NCBI GenBank assembly: GCA_000331325.2
Contig: CM003429.1
Location: 589,001-653,000, forward strand
DNA: 64,000 bases
Source of the DNA: Crithidia fasciculata
Taxonomy: Eukaryota; Euglenozoa; Kinetoplastea; Trypanosomatida; Trypanosomatidae
Reading direction: 5' to 3'
Position 1 is the stretch's first letter; the number at the start of each line of letters is the position of its first letter. Of this stretch, positions 38,816-48,236 are shown piece after piece. A program made the position numbers and the translations under genes. Below the pieces are notes generated by a model, which searched no databases, was not told where the DNA came from, and saw nothing but the letters and a program-made list of their open reading frames with translations.

Positions 38816-41668
38816 ATGTCGACTGACGCCCTGCCTCCAGTGGACCTGCGGGTTCCCGGGCGGCTCGATCCCCTTCCCGGCTCCTTGGGCAAGGTCACCC
38901 TCTGCGCTGCCCTCACGCTCGGTGTTGCGGCCTTTGTTAGCGTGCGGAGGTGGTTGGCAGCGCGCGCCGCGGATGACGGTGGCGGCGGTGGGGAGTTGAC
39001 GCGGTTTGGCCTACGCGGCAAGTCGAAGTCGTCCACCAGCGCCAACGCCGGCTCTAGCAGCCTCGCCAGATCGACAGGCGGTCAAGTCACCGGCGGTGAC
39101 GATGGCGCTGCTGCGGCCGGTGAGGCCTCTGCGTCGCCGCCGCCACGACCGCAGCTGCCGCAGCGAAACTACTTCACGATTCGCGCCTCCCTGCACGTCA
39201 AGCGGCACAACGCGAAGATGATGGAGTGGTCTGACGAGCAGCTTGGCGTGCAGCTTCTCTTCTCTCCACAGTTTTTTGAGCTGAAGCAGGAGGAGCGGCA
39301 GGCACCGCTGATTTTGCTGTCCTTCCGCACCGTGCGGGAGGCGACACATCGCATGGCGGTCACCATCGAGGAGCTCTACGACACCCAAGCAGCCGCGGCC
39401 TACTGCGAGGCCAGCCTGGGGCGGATCGCGGACTGCGCGCGTGTGCTCGGGACCGCGCTGACGCGGATCGGCAACACGGAGTACCCCTCGGCGGAGTACT
39501 GCTACATGGACGAGACGCAGACGACGGTCTTCGTCTTCTCCGTCTTCGTCGTCCACGCGCGACTGGCGGTGACGCTGCAGTATGTGGCCCCTACGCGGGT
39601 GCGCAACGTGATGCCCACCGCCTTCTACGACCTCACCCGCTTCCTCGCCTTTGCCGCGCCGTCGCCGTCGCCGTCGTACCTGCTGGTGTCGGAGCCGCGG
39701 CTCGGCCTGGGCTACCACCTCCCCCTCGACTTCCTCGTGCACGAGGGGCTGGCGGAGAGCGACGGGGTGGAGGACCGGCTTTATACCTCCACCGGTGGCG
39801 ACGGCGGTCCCCTCCACTCCGCCGGCGGCGCCTACCAGCGGCAACCACAACCGCCGCTGCAGCCAACACGTGGCGTGAATGTCACGCAGGCCTTCCATCG
39901 CTACCAGGCGGCGGGCGGAGGAGAGGTGGACTGGGTGGTGCCCTACGCCACCGCCATGAGTCGTGGGGGACGACGCATGGGCCTCATCACCTCCTACGAG
40001 CCCAGCGTCCCTGCGGCAGGCGGCGACACCGGCTTTGGGAGCGGCGCTGCTGCTGTGGCGTCGTTTGGCCATTCCGCTGGCGCAGGTTATGGTGGTGGTG
40101 GTGGTGTCTCGTACGCGTGGCGCGCCTACCTGGAGCAGCAGGTGTGCAAGGCTGTGCGGCAGCTGGGCTTGGTGCTCGGCACAGGGCAAGAAGGGCCGCG
40201 AGTGATCTTTCAAACCCCCGACCCTGCCGACACGGCCGCCTACGCCAACGCAGCGCAGACGCTGCTGATGGAGCCGTACCCGCTCTCGGTGGTCCTCAAC
40301 GGCAACTTCAGCGCCGGTGACGACGGCCGCGAGGAGGAGGGCGATGCGATGAGCGTGACGGCCTTCTCCCTCTTCCGCGAGGTGCGCATCGACGTCAACA
40401 GCTCCTACGTCACCCTCGTCCCCGACACCCTCGACGCTGCGAGCGCACGTGGGTCCGGTGCGGCTGGTGGCTCCCCTGCCACGGTGAAGGCGTACTGGAG
40501 TGCCTTCTACGTCCCCGTGGGCACCGCCTGTGTCAGCTTCCACTTCATCGCCTCGGCGCTGCGGCACACGTCGACGGAGTTCGTCTCCTTCTGTGCCGCC
40601 GTCATGAACTCCGTCTCGCTGGGCAACCACTACGGCCAGGCAGTCTCTGTGATGTACTGCAACACGCGCCACGACGTCCTGCCCTTCCGGCTCTCCCTGC
40701 CGCCGACTGGGATGGCCACCGTGGAGGAGCCGATGCTGGCCGACCCGCTCTGCGTCGTGCAGTCCACCTACGGCGTTGAGAAGTTCGCCGTGACGGTGCG
40801 CGTCTTCCCCCTCTTCACGGCCAACACCGCGGCAGGGCCGCGCACCGGCACTCCCACAACGGGCTCCTTCGCGGCCCGCTCCGCCTCGCCGTCCGCAGCT
40901 GTACAGTCCGGCAAGCCACCGCAGCCACCGCCGCCGCTGCAGCTGCTGCGACCATCTGAGCGCCGCGGCACGCGACGCCGCTCCGCGATGCGGCAGCTGC
41001 AGCACATGGTGCGCTACTACCTCTCCCAGTTCCCCGGCGGCGTGCACATCGTCTCCTGCACCAAGACGACGGTGAACGCGATGCCGGCGCTGCTGCTGTG
41101 CTTCCGGCCGACGTGGTACACCGGCGACGCGGAGGGCGGCGGTGGTGAGGCGGGTGCGGCCGGTGGCGTGGCCGGGCCGCCGTCCGGTGCTGCGGGGGTG
41201 AGCAACTGGGAGGACTTTGCCGGCGGCGGCGGGAGCTCTCAGGGCGCCTCTAGCTGGGCCGACACGCGGGAGGCGATGCTGGAGGATGAGGTGGGGCAGC
41301 TGAACCCCTTCGCCCAGTACTTCGCCCCGCCCCCGCCTCCTGCCAGCTACTTGTGGCCGCAGCAGTCGGGCGGCACCGGTTCTTCTTCCCAGTCGATGCA
41401 AACGCCGCCGATAACGGCAGCAGCGATGCGGGCGGCGGGCCGCGACGACGACGGTGACTTTCTCTACCCCCGCGGCGGCGGCGGCGGTGGCGACTCGCAG
41501 CGCTCGCGAGAGGAGTTGGACGAGCCGCTGCGCGTGGCGGTAGCCGTCTGCTGTGAGGGCAATGCCTTTCTCTTCCAGACGGCGGCCTCTGAGTACACGC
41601 TGGGCGTCGCCCAGCAGGCCGTGCAGACCACCGCCACCTACTTTGCTCTCATCCCACGTGGGTCGTAA
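38816..41668 (+). CDS. membrane-anchored protein with three apparent PsbP/Mog1-like domains
   Basis: 950 residues from the first ATG after AG 38711 (MSTDALPPVDL). The frame reaches back to a GTG at 38447. One N-terminal membrane helix lies at about 24-46 (LGKVTLCAALTLGVAAFVSV), then a Ser/Gly-rich linker. The rest shows three units of the same plan: a strand pair with a Pro-aromatic turn (LLFSPQFFEL; LGYHLPLDFLVHEG; FRLSLPPTGMATVEE), a helix ending in Gly, then strands and a final strand-helix (VFVFSVFVVHARLAVTLQY; YWSAFYVPVGTACVSFHF; VAVAVCCEGNAFLFQT). This recalls the alpha-beta-alpha sandwich of PsbP, Mog1 and DUF1795 proteins. Gly/Ser/Pro-rich insertions sit between and inside the units. 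No catalytic motif. Function is unknown; a membrane-tethered binding scaffold is inference. Confidence 0.78.
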   Translation: MSTDALPPVDLRVPGRLDPLPGSLGKVTLCAALTLGVAAFVSVRRWLAARAADDGGGGGELTRFGLRGKSKSSTSANAGSSSLARSTGGQVTGGDDGAAAAGEASASPPPRPQLPQRNYFTIRASLHVKRHNAKMMEWSDEQLGVQLLFSPQFFELKQEERQAPLILLSFRTVREATHRMAVTIEELYDTQAAAAYCEASLGRIADCARVLGTALTRIGNTEYPSAEYCYMDETQTTVFVFSVFVVHARLAVTLQYVAPTRVRNVMPTAFYDLTRFLAFAAPSPSPSYLLVSEPRLGLGYHLPLDFLVHEGLAESDGVEDRLYTSTGGDGGPLHSAGGAYQRQPQPPLQPTRGVNVTQAFHRYQAAGGGEVDWVVPYATAMSRGGRRMGLITSYEPSVPAAGGDTGFGSGAAAVASFGHSAGAGYGGGGGVSYAWRAYLEQQVCKAVRQLGLVLGTGQEGPRVIFQTPDPADTAAYANAAQTLLMEPYPLSVVLNGNFSAGDDGREEEGDAMSVTAFSLFREVRIDVNSSYVTLVPDTLDAASARGSGAAGGSPATVKAYWSAFYVPVGTACVSFHFIASALRHTSTEFVSFCAAVMNSVSLGNHYGQAVSVMYCNTRHDVLPFRLSLPPTGMATVEEPMLADPLCVVQSTYGVEKFAVTVRVFPLFTANTAAGPRTGTPTTGSFAARSASPSAAVQSGKPPQPPPPLQLLRPSERRGTRRRSAMRQLQHMVRYYLSQFPGGVHIVSCTKTTVNAMPALLLCFRPTWYTGDAEGGGGEAGAAGGVAGPPSGAAGVSNWEDFAGGGGSSQGASSWADTREAMLEDEVGQLNPFAQYFAPPPPPASYLWPQQSGGTGSSSQSMQTPPITAAAMRAAGRDDDGDFLYPRGGGGGGDSQRSREELDEPLRVAVAVCCEGNAFLFQTAASEYTLGVAQQAVQTTATYFALIPRGS

Positions 41669-43007
41669 GAGAAAAGGGCGAAGCCAACGAGCTGTCTTCC
41701 AGTGTCTGCGAGCGTTCGGCGTAGAGGGGGAGAAGTTTGCGCAGGAGGTCACCATTAAGCCTTGCATGAATCGCTTCTCCCGCTTTTTTTTGTGTTCCCA
41801 TGTATTTTTTAGCGAGACCTTTGGTGCGTAGGTCCGTGTGTGGATTTAGGTGTGTCTGCAGCGTCGCCGCGAGATCGTCCCGACCGGCTCTGTGTAGGTA
41901 GCGGTGTGCCCGTCACGTACATGGCCGCCGCCTCCTCTCCTTGAGTGAAAGGAAGCACCAAGCAAACAATCTAACCTCTGCTGAAGGAGAAAATGCGTCG
42001 AAGAAAAGAAAGAAAGAAAAAAAAGGAAAGACGTCTTTCAAGGAAGAAAAGGGTGCGGAGACGTGAATGGCGCTTCCATTGTGTGCTGCGACGAGGACGA
42101 GAGCGCGTGGCGCTTTCTAATATTATTATCTTGCTGTTTTTCTTTCCCCGTATCTTCCCTCACCTCTTTTTTTTTTTTCCTTTCCTGTGTGCCTGCATCA
42201 ACTCACTGCAATTCTGTGTGTGACTGTGCTGTCTGTGCGTGTGTCTGCTTAGCGTCGTGTCCGTTACGTGTGGACTTGTCTTTCAGACGAGGGGTGTTTC
42301 TTGGCTGAGACAACGGCCACTATAGCATGCGACTTCCCCACGGCATCTTGTGCCGCACTCACGAACGCATCTCCATCCAAGTTGGCAAGCATGGTAAAGC
42401 TGTACGTTTTGTTTCTCTCCCGTATTGCTGACGTTGCCGGGCGTCGAACTGTGTGTGTAGCACAATCTCAGCAAAGAAAGGGGATCTGGCAGCACGAGGA
42501 AGGAGAGCAGCGCATCTCTGAATTTAGAAGAAAAAAGAAAGAAGTATACAAGCTGCCACTGAGATCAGCAGGTCAGCTTCTTCATTCCCCTTTTACTTGC
42601 AAATGCCGCTGCCCGCAAAAGCCTCGCTGTACTGCAGTCGTGCCTTTACGGAAAGCGACCAAGGTGCTTCAAGCAAACACATTGGCTCCATGCCCATGTC
42701 ACACGTCTTTCTCTGTCTCCCCGTTGGTCGCTGAGTCCACAACACCAATACTCCCCTCTCTCTCTTTCTCTCTCCTCATTCTCTCCGCTTCTGCGTCCCG
42801 AACGGCAACACTACCCACCTTGGCAAAAGTCACCGCAGATTTACTATCGACCCAGAGAGCGAAAAGGACAGTGGCGAAACGAGGCTGCTTCTCCGTTGTG
42901 AAAGAGTTTTAGATATTTAAGTTTTTTCTCCTTATTTGTTCTACTTGTGCACGCTCTTCTTGAGCACAGTAAAGTTTTTTTTCTCTTCTTCACACACCAC
43001 AACAAGC
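41669..43007. other. 1.3-kb intergenic region
   Basis: No gene accepted. A 214-codon + strand frame at 42268-42912 covers half of it but lacks motif and coding character. Purine-rich block 42000-42060 and T-run 42170-42180. Acceptors for the next gene: AG 42963-42964 or 42968-42969. Confidence 0.6.
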
Positions 43008-43646
43008 ATGGGCATTCTAGCGAACTTCAGCGTCTATGGTCTCATGATCATCCCGCTGGCGGCCCTTGTCAAGGGCCACAACATCTCCCTCGCCAGCCTC
43101 ATCAAGCTCGGTCTTGTCATGGTCGCGGTGCAGCTCGCGCAGTCCACCATCGCGACAGCCGTGCCGGCCAACATGACGGCGGCGCAGGTCTGCGTGCAGG
43201 GCGGCCTCCTCCCCCTCATCACCGTCGCCTTCTGCCACTTCATCGTGACGGACAGCAAGGCGCTGAAGGTGATGCGGCTGCACGAGTGCGGCGACGCTGA
43301 TGTGGGGACGGCGGTGGCGATGCTGTGGTGTCTGTGCTACACGGTGCTCTTCCGGTGGTTCCCGTGGTACCACACGATGGCCAGCCGCGGCTTCGAGGCG
43401 GGCAACCTTGGTGCCGGTGTTGACGCCTTCCTGACGCTCATCACCACTCTAGCAATGTGCCGCAGCTTCGCCGGTGGGAAGTCCGGTGCTGCGGCCGCTG
43501 CGGTGGCGATGCACATTGCTGGCGCCGTGGTTGGAGCGGTGGTGGGGGTGCCGGCGGCTGGCACAACAGTCACCGCGGTGCTGGAGGGCGGCGCTGCCAA
43601 GTTTGTGTTTCCCGCCCCGGCGGCGGCGGTGAAGAAGGAGGAGTGA
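43008..43646 (+). CDS. polytopic membrane protein with C-terminal KKEE ER-retrieval signal
   Basis: 212 residues from ATG 43008 (MGILANFSVYGLM); the frame extends upstream only with non-ATG codons. About five hydrophobic segments are visible: YGLMIIPLAALV, LIKLGLVMVAVQLA, GGLLPLITVAFCHFIV, TAVAMLWCLCYTVLF with FRWFPWYHTM behind it, and an Ala/Val/Gly-rich pair near the C-terminus (AAVAMHIAGAVVGAVVGV). Short charged loops (DSKALKVMRLHECGDADVG) separate them. The last four residues are KKEE, a dibasic KKXX motif that retrieves type I and polytopic proteins to the ER by COPI. That predicts a cytosolic C-terminus. I do not recognise the family. The topology might suggest a TMEM33/TRIC-like small ER membrane protein, but this is weak. 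Confidence 0.78.
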   Translation: MGILANFSVYGLMIIPLAALVKGHNISLASLIKLGLVMVAVQLAQSTIATAVPANMTAAQVCVQGGLLPLITVAFCHFIVTDSKALKVMRLHECGDADVGTAVAMLWCLCYTVLFRWFPWYHTMASRGFEAGNLGAGVDAFLTLITTLAMCRSFAGGKSGAAAAAVAMHIAGAVVGAVVGVPAAGTTVTAVLEGGAAKFVFPAPAAAVKKEE

Positions 43647-44369
43647 AGGCGTGAGTGTGAGGAGAGAGAGGTCCACGTCGCACTTTCGCGCCACACTGCA
43701 TACCACTTCCTGCTTGCGCGGCGCTGTAGTGTTCTTTCGATGTTCTTTCTCTCTCTCACTCGGTCGCGCCGAAAGAGAGGAGGGACGAACAGTGTGTGAG
43801 GTGTATTTGCGCGCCGACGGCGACATTTTTACGATGGTGGAGGTGCGCACATGGGGTGTTGATGATGGTTGATCCTCTTGTTTTCCACGCGTTGGGGGAG
43901 ATCGAAGACGGAAAAAAAAAAAAAGAGCATTGATCGAACGCGCCGTTCCAGAGGGAACGCTCATATGGGAAACTGGTGGTCGTTGGGTGAGACACACACT
44001 GAGTCGGCTCAGCTCCCTTTGCTTGGCGCTGTTTGCTGACAGCCTCTGCATCGGCATGTGTAAGAGTTAAAGAGAGTGTATGTACATATCTACTCTTGAC
44101 ACGTCGACAGCTGTTTTGACGCATTTTTGAAGCAGCGAGGCGTGGCGTCGGTTTCGCTGCTAGCTGCCGGGCTCCCAAGAGCACACTGCAGCGTCGCCCC
44201 TCTTTCCTTTCTACTACTCCACTCTCTCTTTCTCTCTCGTCCACTCCATCGTTGTCCGTCTCATCTCAAATTCTCTATCTAACTTTACGGTGCGCAGCAT
44301 AAAGCAACAGCAACAACAACAACAAAACGGGCACAAAAAGAAACAACTAGAGATAGCAGTATCCTACTC
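43647..44369. other. intergenic region
   Basis: No gene seen. A-run at 43912-43924, and a CT tract 44198-44260 that leads to AG 44296-44297, the likely acceptor for the calcyphosin-like gene. Confidence 0.65.
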
Positions 44370-45209
44370 ATGAAGCACGCGAACTTCTCCACCTCTGCGG
44401 CGCCTCCGGCGAAGGCGGCTCTCCTCAACGAGATCGTCCGCAAGGCGGCGGAGCGGCTCGGCCGGAAGGGTGTGTGGCGTGTCGCGACACATCTCCAGGC
44501 GCTCCCCTCCCCGTCCGCCGCCTTCGCTGTCCGCGACACGCTGCGCGACCTCTCCATCTTTCTCCCTGACGAGGACTACGCTGCGCTGGGGCAGACGTAT
44601 GTCTCGGGCAACAGCGGCGAGATCGCCACAGCAGCCCTGTTGGAGGACCTGTGCACGGTACCCTTCACCCCGCGTCGGCGCCACGTGCTGGACCTGGTGA
44701 TGCGGCGGCTGGACCCGGAGGGCACCGGCGTCATATCGGCAGCGGTGCTGAGCGATCACTACGACGTGCTGCGCCACCCCGAGGTGCGCAACAACGCCCG
44801 CAGCGAGGACGACGTGCTGATGGAGTTCTTTGACAATTTTGCGCAGGAGGACGGCAGCTACATGGAGCGGCTGACGACGGCCGAGATGCGGATGTATGTC
44901 GTGGGCCTGTCCTCCGCAATGAAGGACGACACGGAGTTCGAGCTGTGGTGCACACGCGGCTTCTGCCTTGACCGGCCAAAAATGAAGCAGGGAGAGGAGA
45001 CAGGCCGGGTGATTGGCTCGCGGGAGCACTCGCGGCAGAGCCGCTTCCTCGGGGAGGGTCGCCAGCATCCCCTCTACACCACCACCTACGAGGAGTACGG
45101 CAAAGAGGCGACGCAGGCCGACTACAAGAAGCCGGTTAACGGGCGGCCACAGCAGTTCACACGGAATGCCGTTGTGCGCACGGGTGGGGCCACGACGATG
45201 AACATGTAA
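44370..45209 (+). CDS. calcyphosin-like (CAPS/CAPSL) EF-hand protein
   Basis: 279 residues. Residues 10-205 follow calcyphosin: a helical N-terminus, four EF-hand-like units, and the stretch MRRLDPEGTGVISAAVLSDH...YDVLRHPEV...VLMEFFDNF, which matches the CAPS pattern KLDxxGDGVITxxDL...YNxxxHP...FLDNFD. The EF loop at Asp115 reads DPEGTGVISAAV: position 12 is Val instead of Glu, and the next one (EDGSYMERLTTAEM) is also imperfect, so calcium binding is likely weak or lost. The C-terminal 75 residues (from about 205) are polar with short motifs such as HPLYTTTYEEYG and form an extension beyond the roughly 200-residue animal proteins. Calcyphosins are common in motile cilia. Flagellar location here is inference. 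Confidence 0.82.
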   Translation: MKHANFSTSAAPPAKAALLNEIVRKAAERLGRKGVWRVATHLQALPSPSAAFAVRDTLRDLSIFLPDEDYAALGQTYVSGNSGEIATAALLEDLCTVPFTPRRRHVLDLVMRRLDPEGTGVISAAVLSDHYDVLRHPEVRNNARSEDDVLMEFFDNFAQEDGSYMERLTTAEMRMYVVGLSSAMKDDTEFELWCTRGFCLDRPKMKQGEETGRVIGSREHSRQSRFLGEGRQHPLYTTTYEEYGKEATQADYKKPVNGRPQQFTRNAVVRTGGATTMNM

Positions 45210-46436
45210 CGTATGGAACGATGGGTGAGGGCGAGGGAAGGGCACTCGTGGTCAGCAGCGCCGCATGGACGGACAGCTGGCCTGTGTCGAGTTCACCTCC
45301 TCGTGTTGTTGTTATTATTGAGGACGAAACGCAGGGCTGTGCGTCATGCACTTGCCTCTCTCTCCAACGGTTGAGAGAGACGCACAATACGCACGCCGGC
45401 GTGTCAGCTGCGTCGCCGAGCTTTCTTTTTGATTGTATTTATTTGGCCTTTGGTCTTCTCTACCATGTACAATATAGTATCCGAACTTCACTGAGGATCG
45501 CATTCTTCTCTTGATTTTTGGGCTTGACACTTCCTGACGGAGATGTGCCCGCAGTGCTTCCAAGTCGCATCGCACCATGCGTTTCTGAATCGAAAACAAA
45601 ATAACCACAACATTTACAATCATGTATGTTTGGTGCTTCGTGCATCACGCAACCTTCTTTTTCTACTTTTTTCCCCCTTTTGGCTTGCATGCTCATTGGC
45701 TGTTATGCGTCTGCTCTGCTTTCTACACCACAAGGGATGCAGAGGGACGACGAGCTGCGCAGCAGAATGTGGACCTTTACCCGTGCGCGTCTTTGTCGCT
45801 CATTTGTCTGCTTCCAGTATTTTGTGATGCGCGACTTCTTCATCCACTCTCACTCCTTCCCCCCTTCCTGCACTGTTGCTGTTCTCCTGTGTTTTTTCTT
45901 TTTTTTTAATGTTTTCGGGCTCGATGCATTCGAATCAAACTACACGGCATCTACTCAGTGTCGTGGCCACAGCACCTGATCAACCAGAACAAGTTGCTGG
46001 GCACCTGCATCGTAGGGCGGATTTCACGTGCACACGAAGAACCTGGAACGGAAAGTAGCAAATTGTGAGAGGTTGGGTGTGCAATACGCACACACACACC
46101 GACTCTTCTTTTTTCCACTACCTTTCCGACACTGTCAACCAAAACGCTTCTCATTACTTTTCTCTTATATTTTCCTTAGAGCAATTTCTCGTTGGCAGTT
46201 CTCTCGCGCTTCACTGCGGCACTACCGCTTTATAGAAACACCGACGCACTCAACAGTACGCGGCAAGACGCGTCCAGGCCCATCGTCACAGCACGTGTTG
46301 TGTGTTTGCGTGTACCCGCGCGCACAGAAAGAGAGAGATAGACATAGATTGACACGGCCGAGAGCCTCACTAGATCAACAGAACCCCGCTCGATCGGCAC
46401 GTGCACAACGCGGCGCCACGCCATTCCGCAGACTCC
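45210..46436. other. 1.2-kb intergenic region
   Basis: No gene seen. T-runs at 45900-45907 and 46109-46115. The probable acceptor for the FHA gene is AG 46178-46179 (TTTTCCTTAG). No ATG lies between it and 46437. Confidence 0.6.
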
Positions 46437-48236
46437 ATGCCGCAGGACGACTTTGAACTGGACTTTGTGCTCGTGCGAGGTCCCTCGTTGGTGGACCGGC
46501 GACTGCACGTGCGCCTGCCTCGCGATGGCACTCCTGTCACCGTCGGCCGCGCCACGCACTGCACCGCGCTGCTGGACCCCTCCCTTCTCTTTGCGTCGCA
46601 GGTGCACTGCAGCCTCTTCGCCGTGCCGGTGAAGGCGGGTCTCTCACCGGCGCCAGCGCGCACCACCAGCACCGCCGAGGCGGAGACGCCGGGTGGCGCT
46701 GGCGTTGCGTCGACGGACGCCGTCACGCCGGCGCACCAAGCCACTACAAATGCTGCCACCTTCGCAGTGTACGTGACAGACATGTGCAGCTCGAACGGCA
46801 CCTTTGTGAATGGGCTGCGCATCAGCGGCACCGACGCCACGGAGCTGCAGCAGGGCGATGTCTGCATCTTCGGTGGTATGCGGGACGTCGAGGTGGGCGA
46901 GGCGCTGCCGGCTGACGCCTACGAGGGGCCTGAGTTGGTGCTCTGGCGGGTCGACATGGGCGTCTACAAGGAAAGTGCCACGCACGACTTCGACTTCACG
47001 GCGACGCCGCTCGTGCTGCCGGCAGAGGACGTGTTGGCGGCGGAGGTGCGAGCGTTGATGCAGACAGCGCAGCGGTTGATGCCCAAGGCGCGGCAGTGCG
47101 CAGCTGACGGGACCGGCGGCTTCTCTGTCACGCCTGCGGCGCAGCGAGGCGGAGGCGTGACGATGGGCACGACGAGGGAGGCGGCCGGCGACGACTCGCC
47201 ACGCGGTGTCCCGCAGCAGCTTTTCCCCTCCTCACCGCCGCCGTCTCCGGATGCAGCTGTGACGGTGGCGCGGCGGATAGACGACGCACTGGCGTTAACA
47301 GCAGAGCAGTCCGAAGAAGAGGAGGAGAAGCCGGCCAGCGTTGAGGACCGCCGCCGCAGCGTTTCCCTCGTGGCGGTCGGTGTCACCGACGTCCCGGCTG
47401 ACCCACCAGCTGCGATGCGCTACACGGCTGTCCGTCTGGGCAACGTTGCGTTTGACGCTGCGACGGCTGCGGCGGTGTTGGCGGCTGCCCACTCAAACGG
47501 GGAGAAGGAGGAGGGAGACACGACGCCGGGTTGCAAGCGCCTTTGCCGTGCGGCCGACGCAGCTGACAGCCTCGCCGCGATGTTGGGTGGGCCTCCGCTG
47601 CTGACTTGCACGACGACACACTTCAAGTGGACGATGCCCAACCCCAGTCGTCTTCTCCAGCTGCAGCAACAACAGCCGTCCGAGGAGAAAACGGCCGATG
47701 CCCTCCCGCAGCGGCTTCGACAGCCCTTCTTCGGTATGCTCCCCATCACATCGGTGGCCACCGTGCTGGCCTGCGTCGTCCGACGTGGCATTGCCATGGA
47801 GTTGCGCGACGGCTGCGAGCTCCCCTTAGTTGACGCTGCAGTGACGACCGGGTCGGCGGAGAGTCGATGGGTTGTGTGGACGCTCAGCGGTGAGGCGATG
47901 ACGGAGGCCGATGTGCCCTCAGCGTCGGCGTCAAGCGGGTGCGAGCAGCGACCGATGAAGCGTGCCCGCACCACACGAGGCGGCCGCAAGCCCGCTGCGG
48001 AGAAGGCTGCTGTGTCAGAGAAGGAGCAGAAGGAGGCTGAGGCGGAGACGGCAGCCGCACCGGCGGACAACAGCAGCAGCGAGTGTGCGTCGCCGGCGGC
48101 GCGCTTTGAGGTGTGGTTGCAGTGCTTCCGTTTATTTTACGGGAGCCGTGGTGTGCCGCCGCCGCATTTGGTAGATGCCGCGACGTTTGACCTTATTCTC
48201 ACCCCTCCGCAGTCTCCCGCGACGGCGGAAGCGTAG
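46437..48236 (+). CDS. FHA-domain protein
   Basis: 599 residues. The frame opens at GTG 46401, and the first ATG after the acceptor is 46437 (MPQDDFELDF). The N-terminal FHA domain spans about 1-150: Gly37-Arg38 (VTVGRATHC), the S-x2-H equivalent SQVHCSLF, then Ser118-Ser119-Asn120-Gly121-Thr122 (SSNGTFVNGL). All phosphothreonine-reading residues are present. A Thr/Ala/Pro-rich insertion of about 40 residues (72-110) separates the halves. After position 200 the protein is mostly low-complexity with acidic patches. A Lys/Arg-rich segment (KRARTTRGGRKPAAEKA, about 500) resembles a nuclear localisation signal, and an ordered C-terminus (ARFEVWLQCFRLFYGSRGV) follows. The likely role is phospho-dependent scaffolding, possibly in the nucleus. 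It is not the same as the NBS1-like gene, since it lacks BRCT-like units. Confidence 0.85.
   Translation: MPQDDFELDFVLVRGPSLVDRRLHVRLPRDGTPVTVGRATHCTALLDPSLLFASQVHCSLFAVPVKAGLSPAPARTTSTAEAETPGGAGVASTDAVTPAHQATTNAATFAVYVTDMCSSNGTFVNGLRISGTDATELQQGDVCIFGGMRDVEVGEALPADAYEGPELVLWRVDMGVYKESATHDFDFTATPLVLPAEDVLAAEVRALMQTAQRLMPKARQCAADGTGGFSVTPAAQRGGGVTMGTTREAAGDDSPRGVPQQLFPSSPPPSPDAAVTVARRIDDALALTAEQSEEEEEKPASVEDRRRSVSLVAVGVTDVPADPPAAMRYTAVRLGNVAFDAATAAAVLAAAHSNGEKEEGDTTPGCKRLCRAADAADSLAAMLGGPPLLTCTTTHFKWTMPNPSRLLQLQQQQPSEEKTADALPQRLRQPFFGMLPITSVATVLACVVRRGIAMELRDGCELPLVDAAVTTGSAESRWVVWTLSGEAMTEADVPSASASSGCEQRPMKRARTTRGGRKPAAEKAAVSEKEQKEAEAETAAAPADNSSSECASPAARFEVWLQCFRLFYGSRGVPPPHLVDAATFDLILTPPQSPATAEA

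Noticed and set aside
39011-41767. 918-codon open frame on the - strand
   Set aside because: Exact mirror of the 950-residue + strand gene. GC-rich third positions keep the antisense frame open. The translation is Arg/His/Leu/Gly-rich with no motif.
42268-42912. 214-codon + strand frame between two genes
   Set aside because: Composition follows CT-rich and A-rich non-coding DNA, no motif. It lies where the 5' flank and acceptor region of the next gene are expected.
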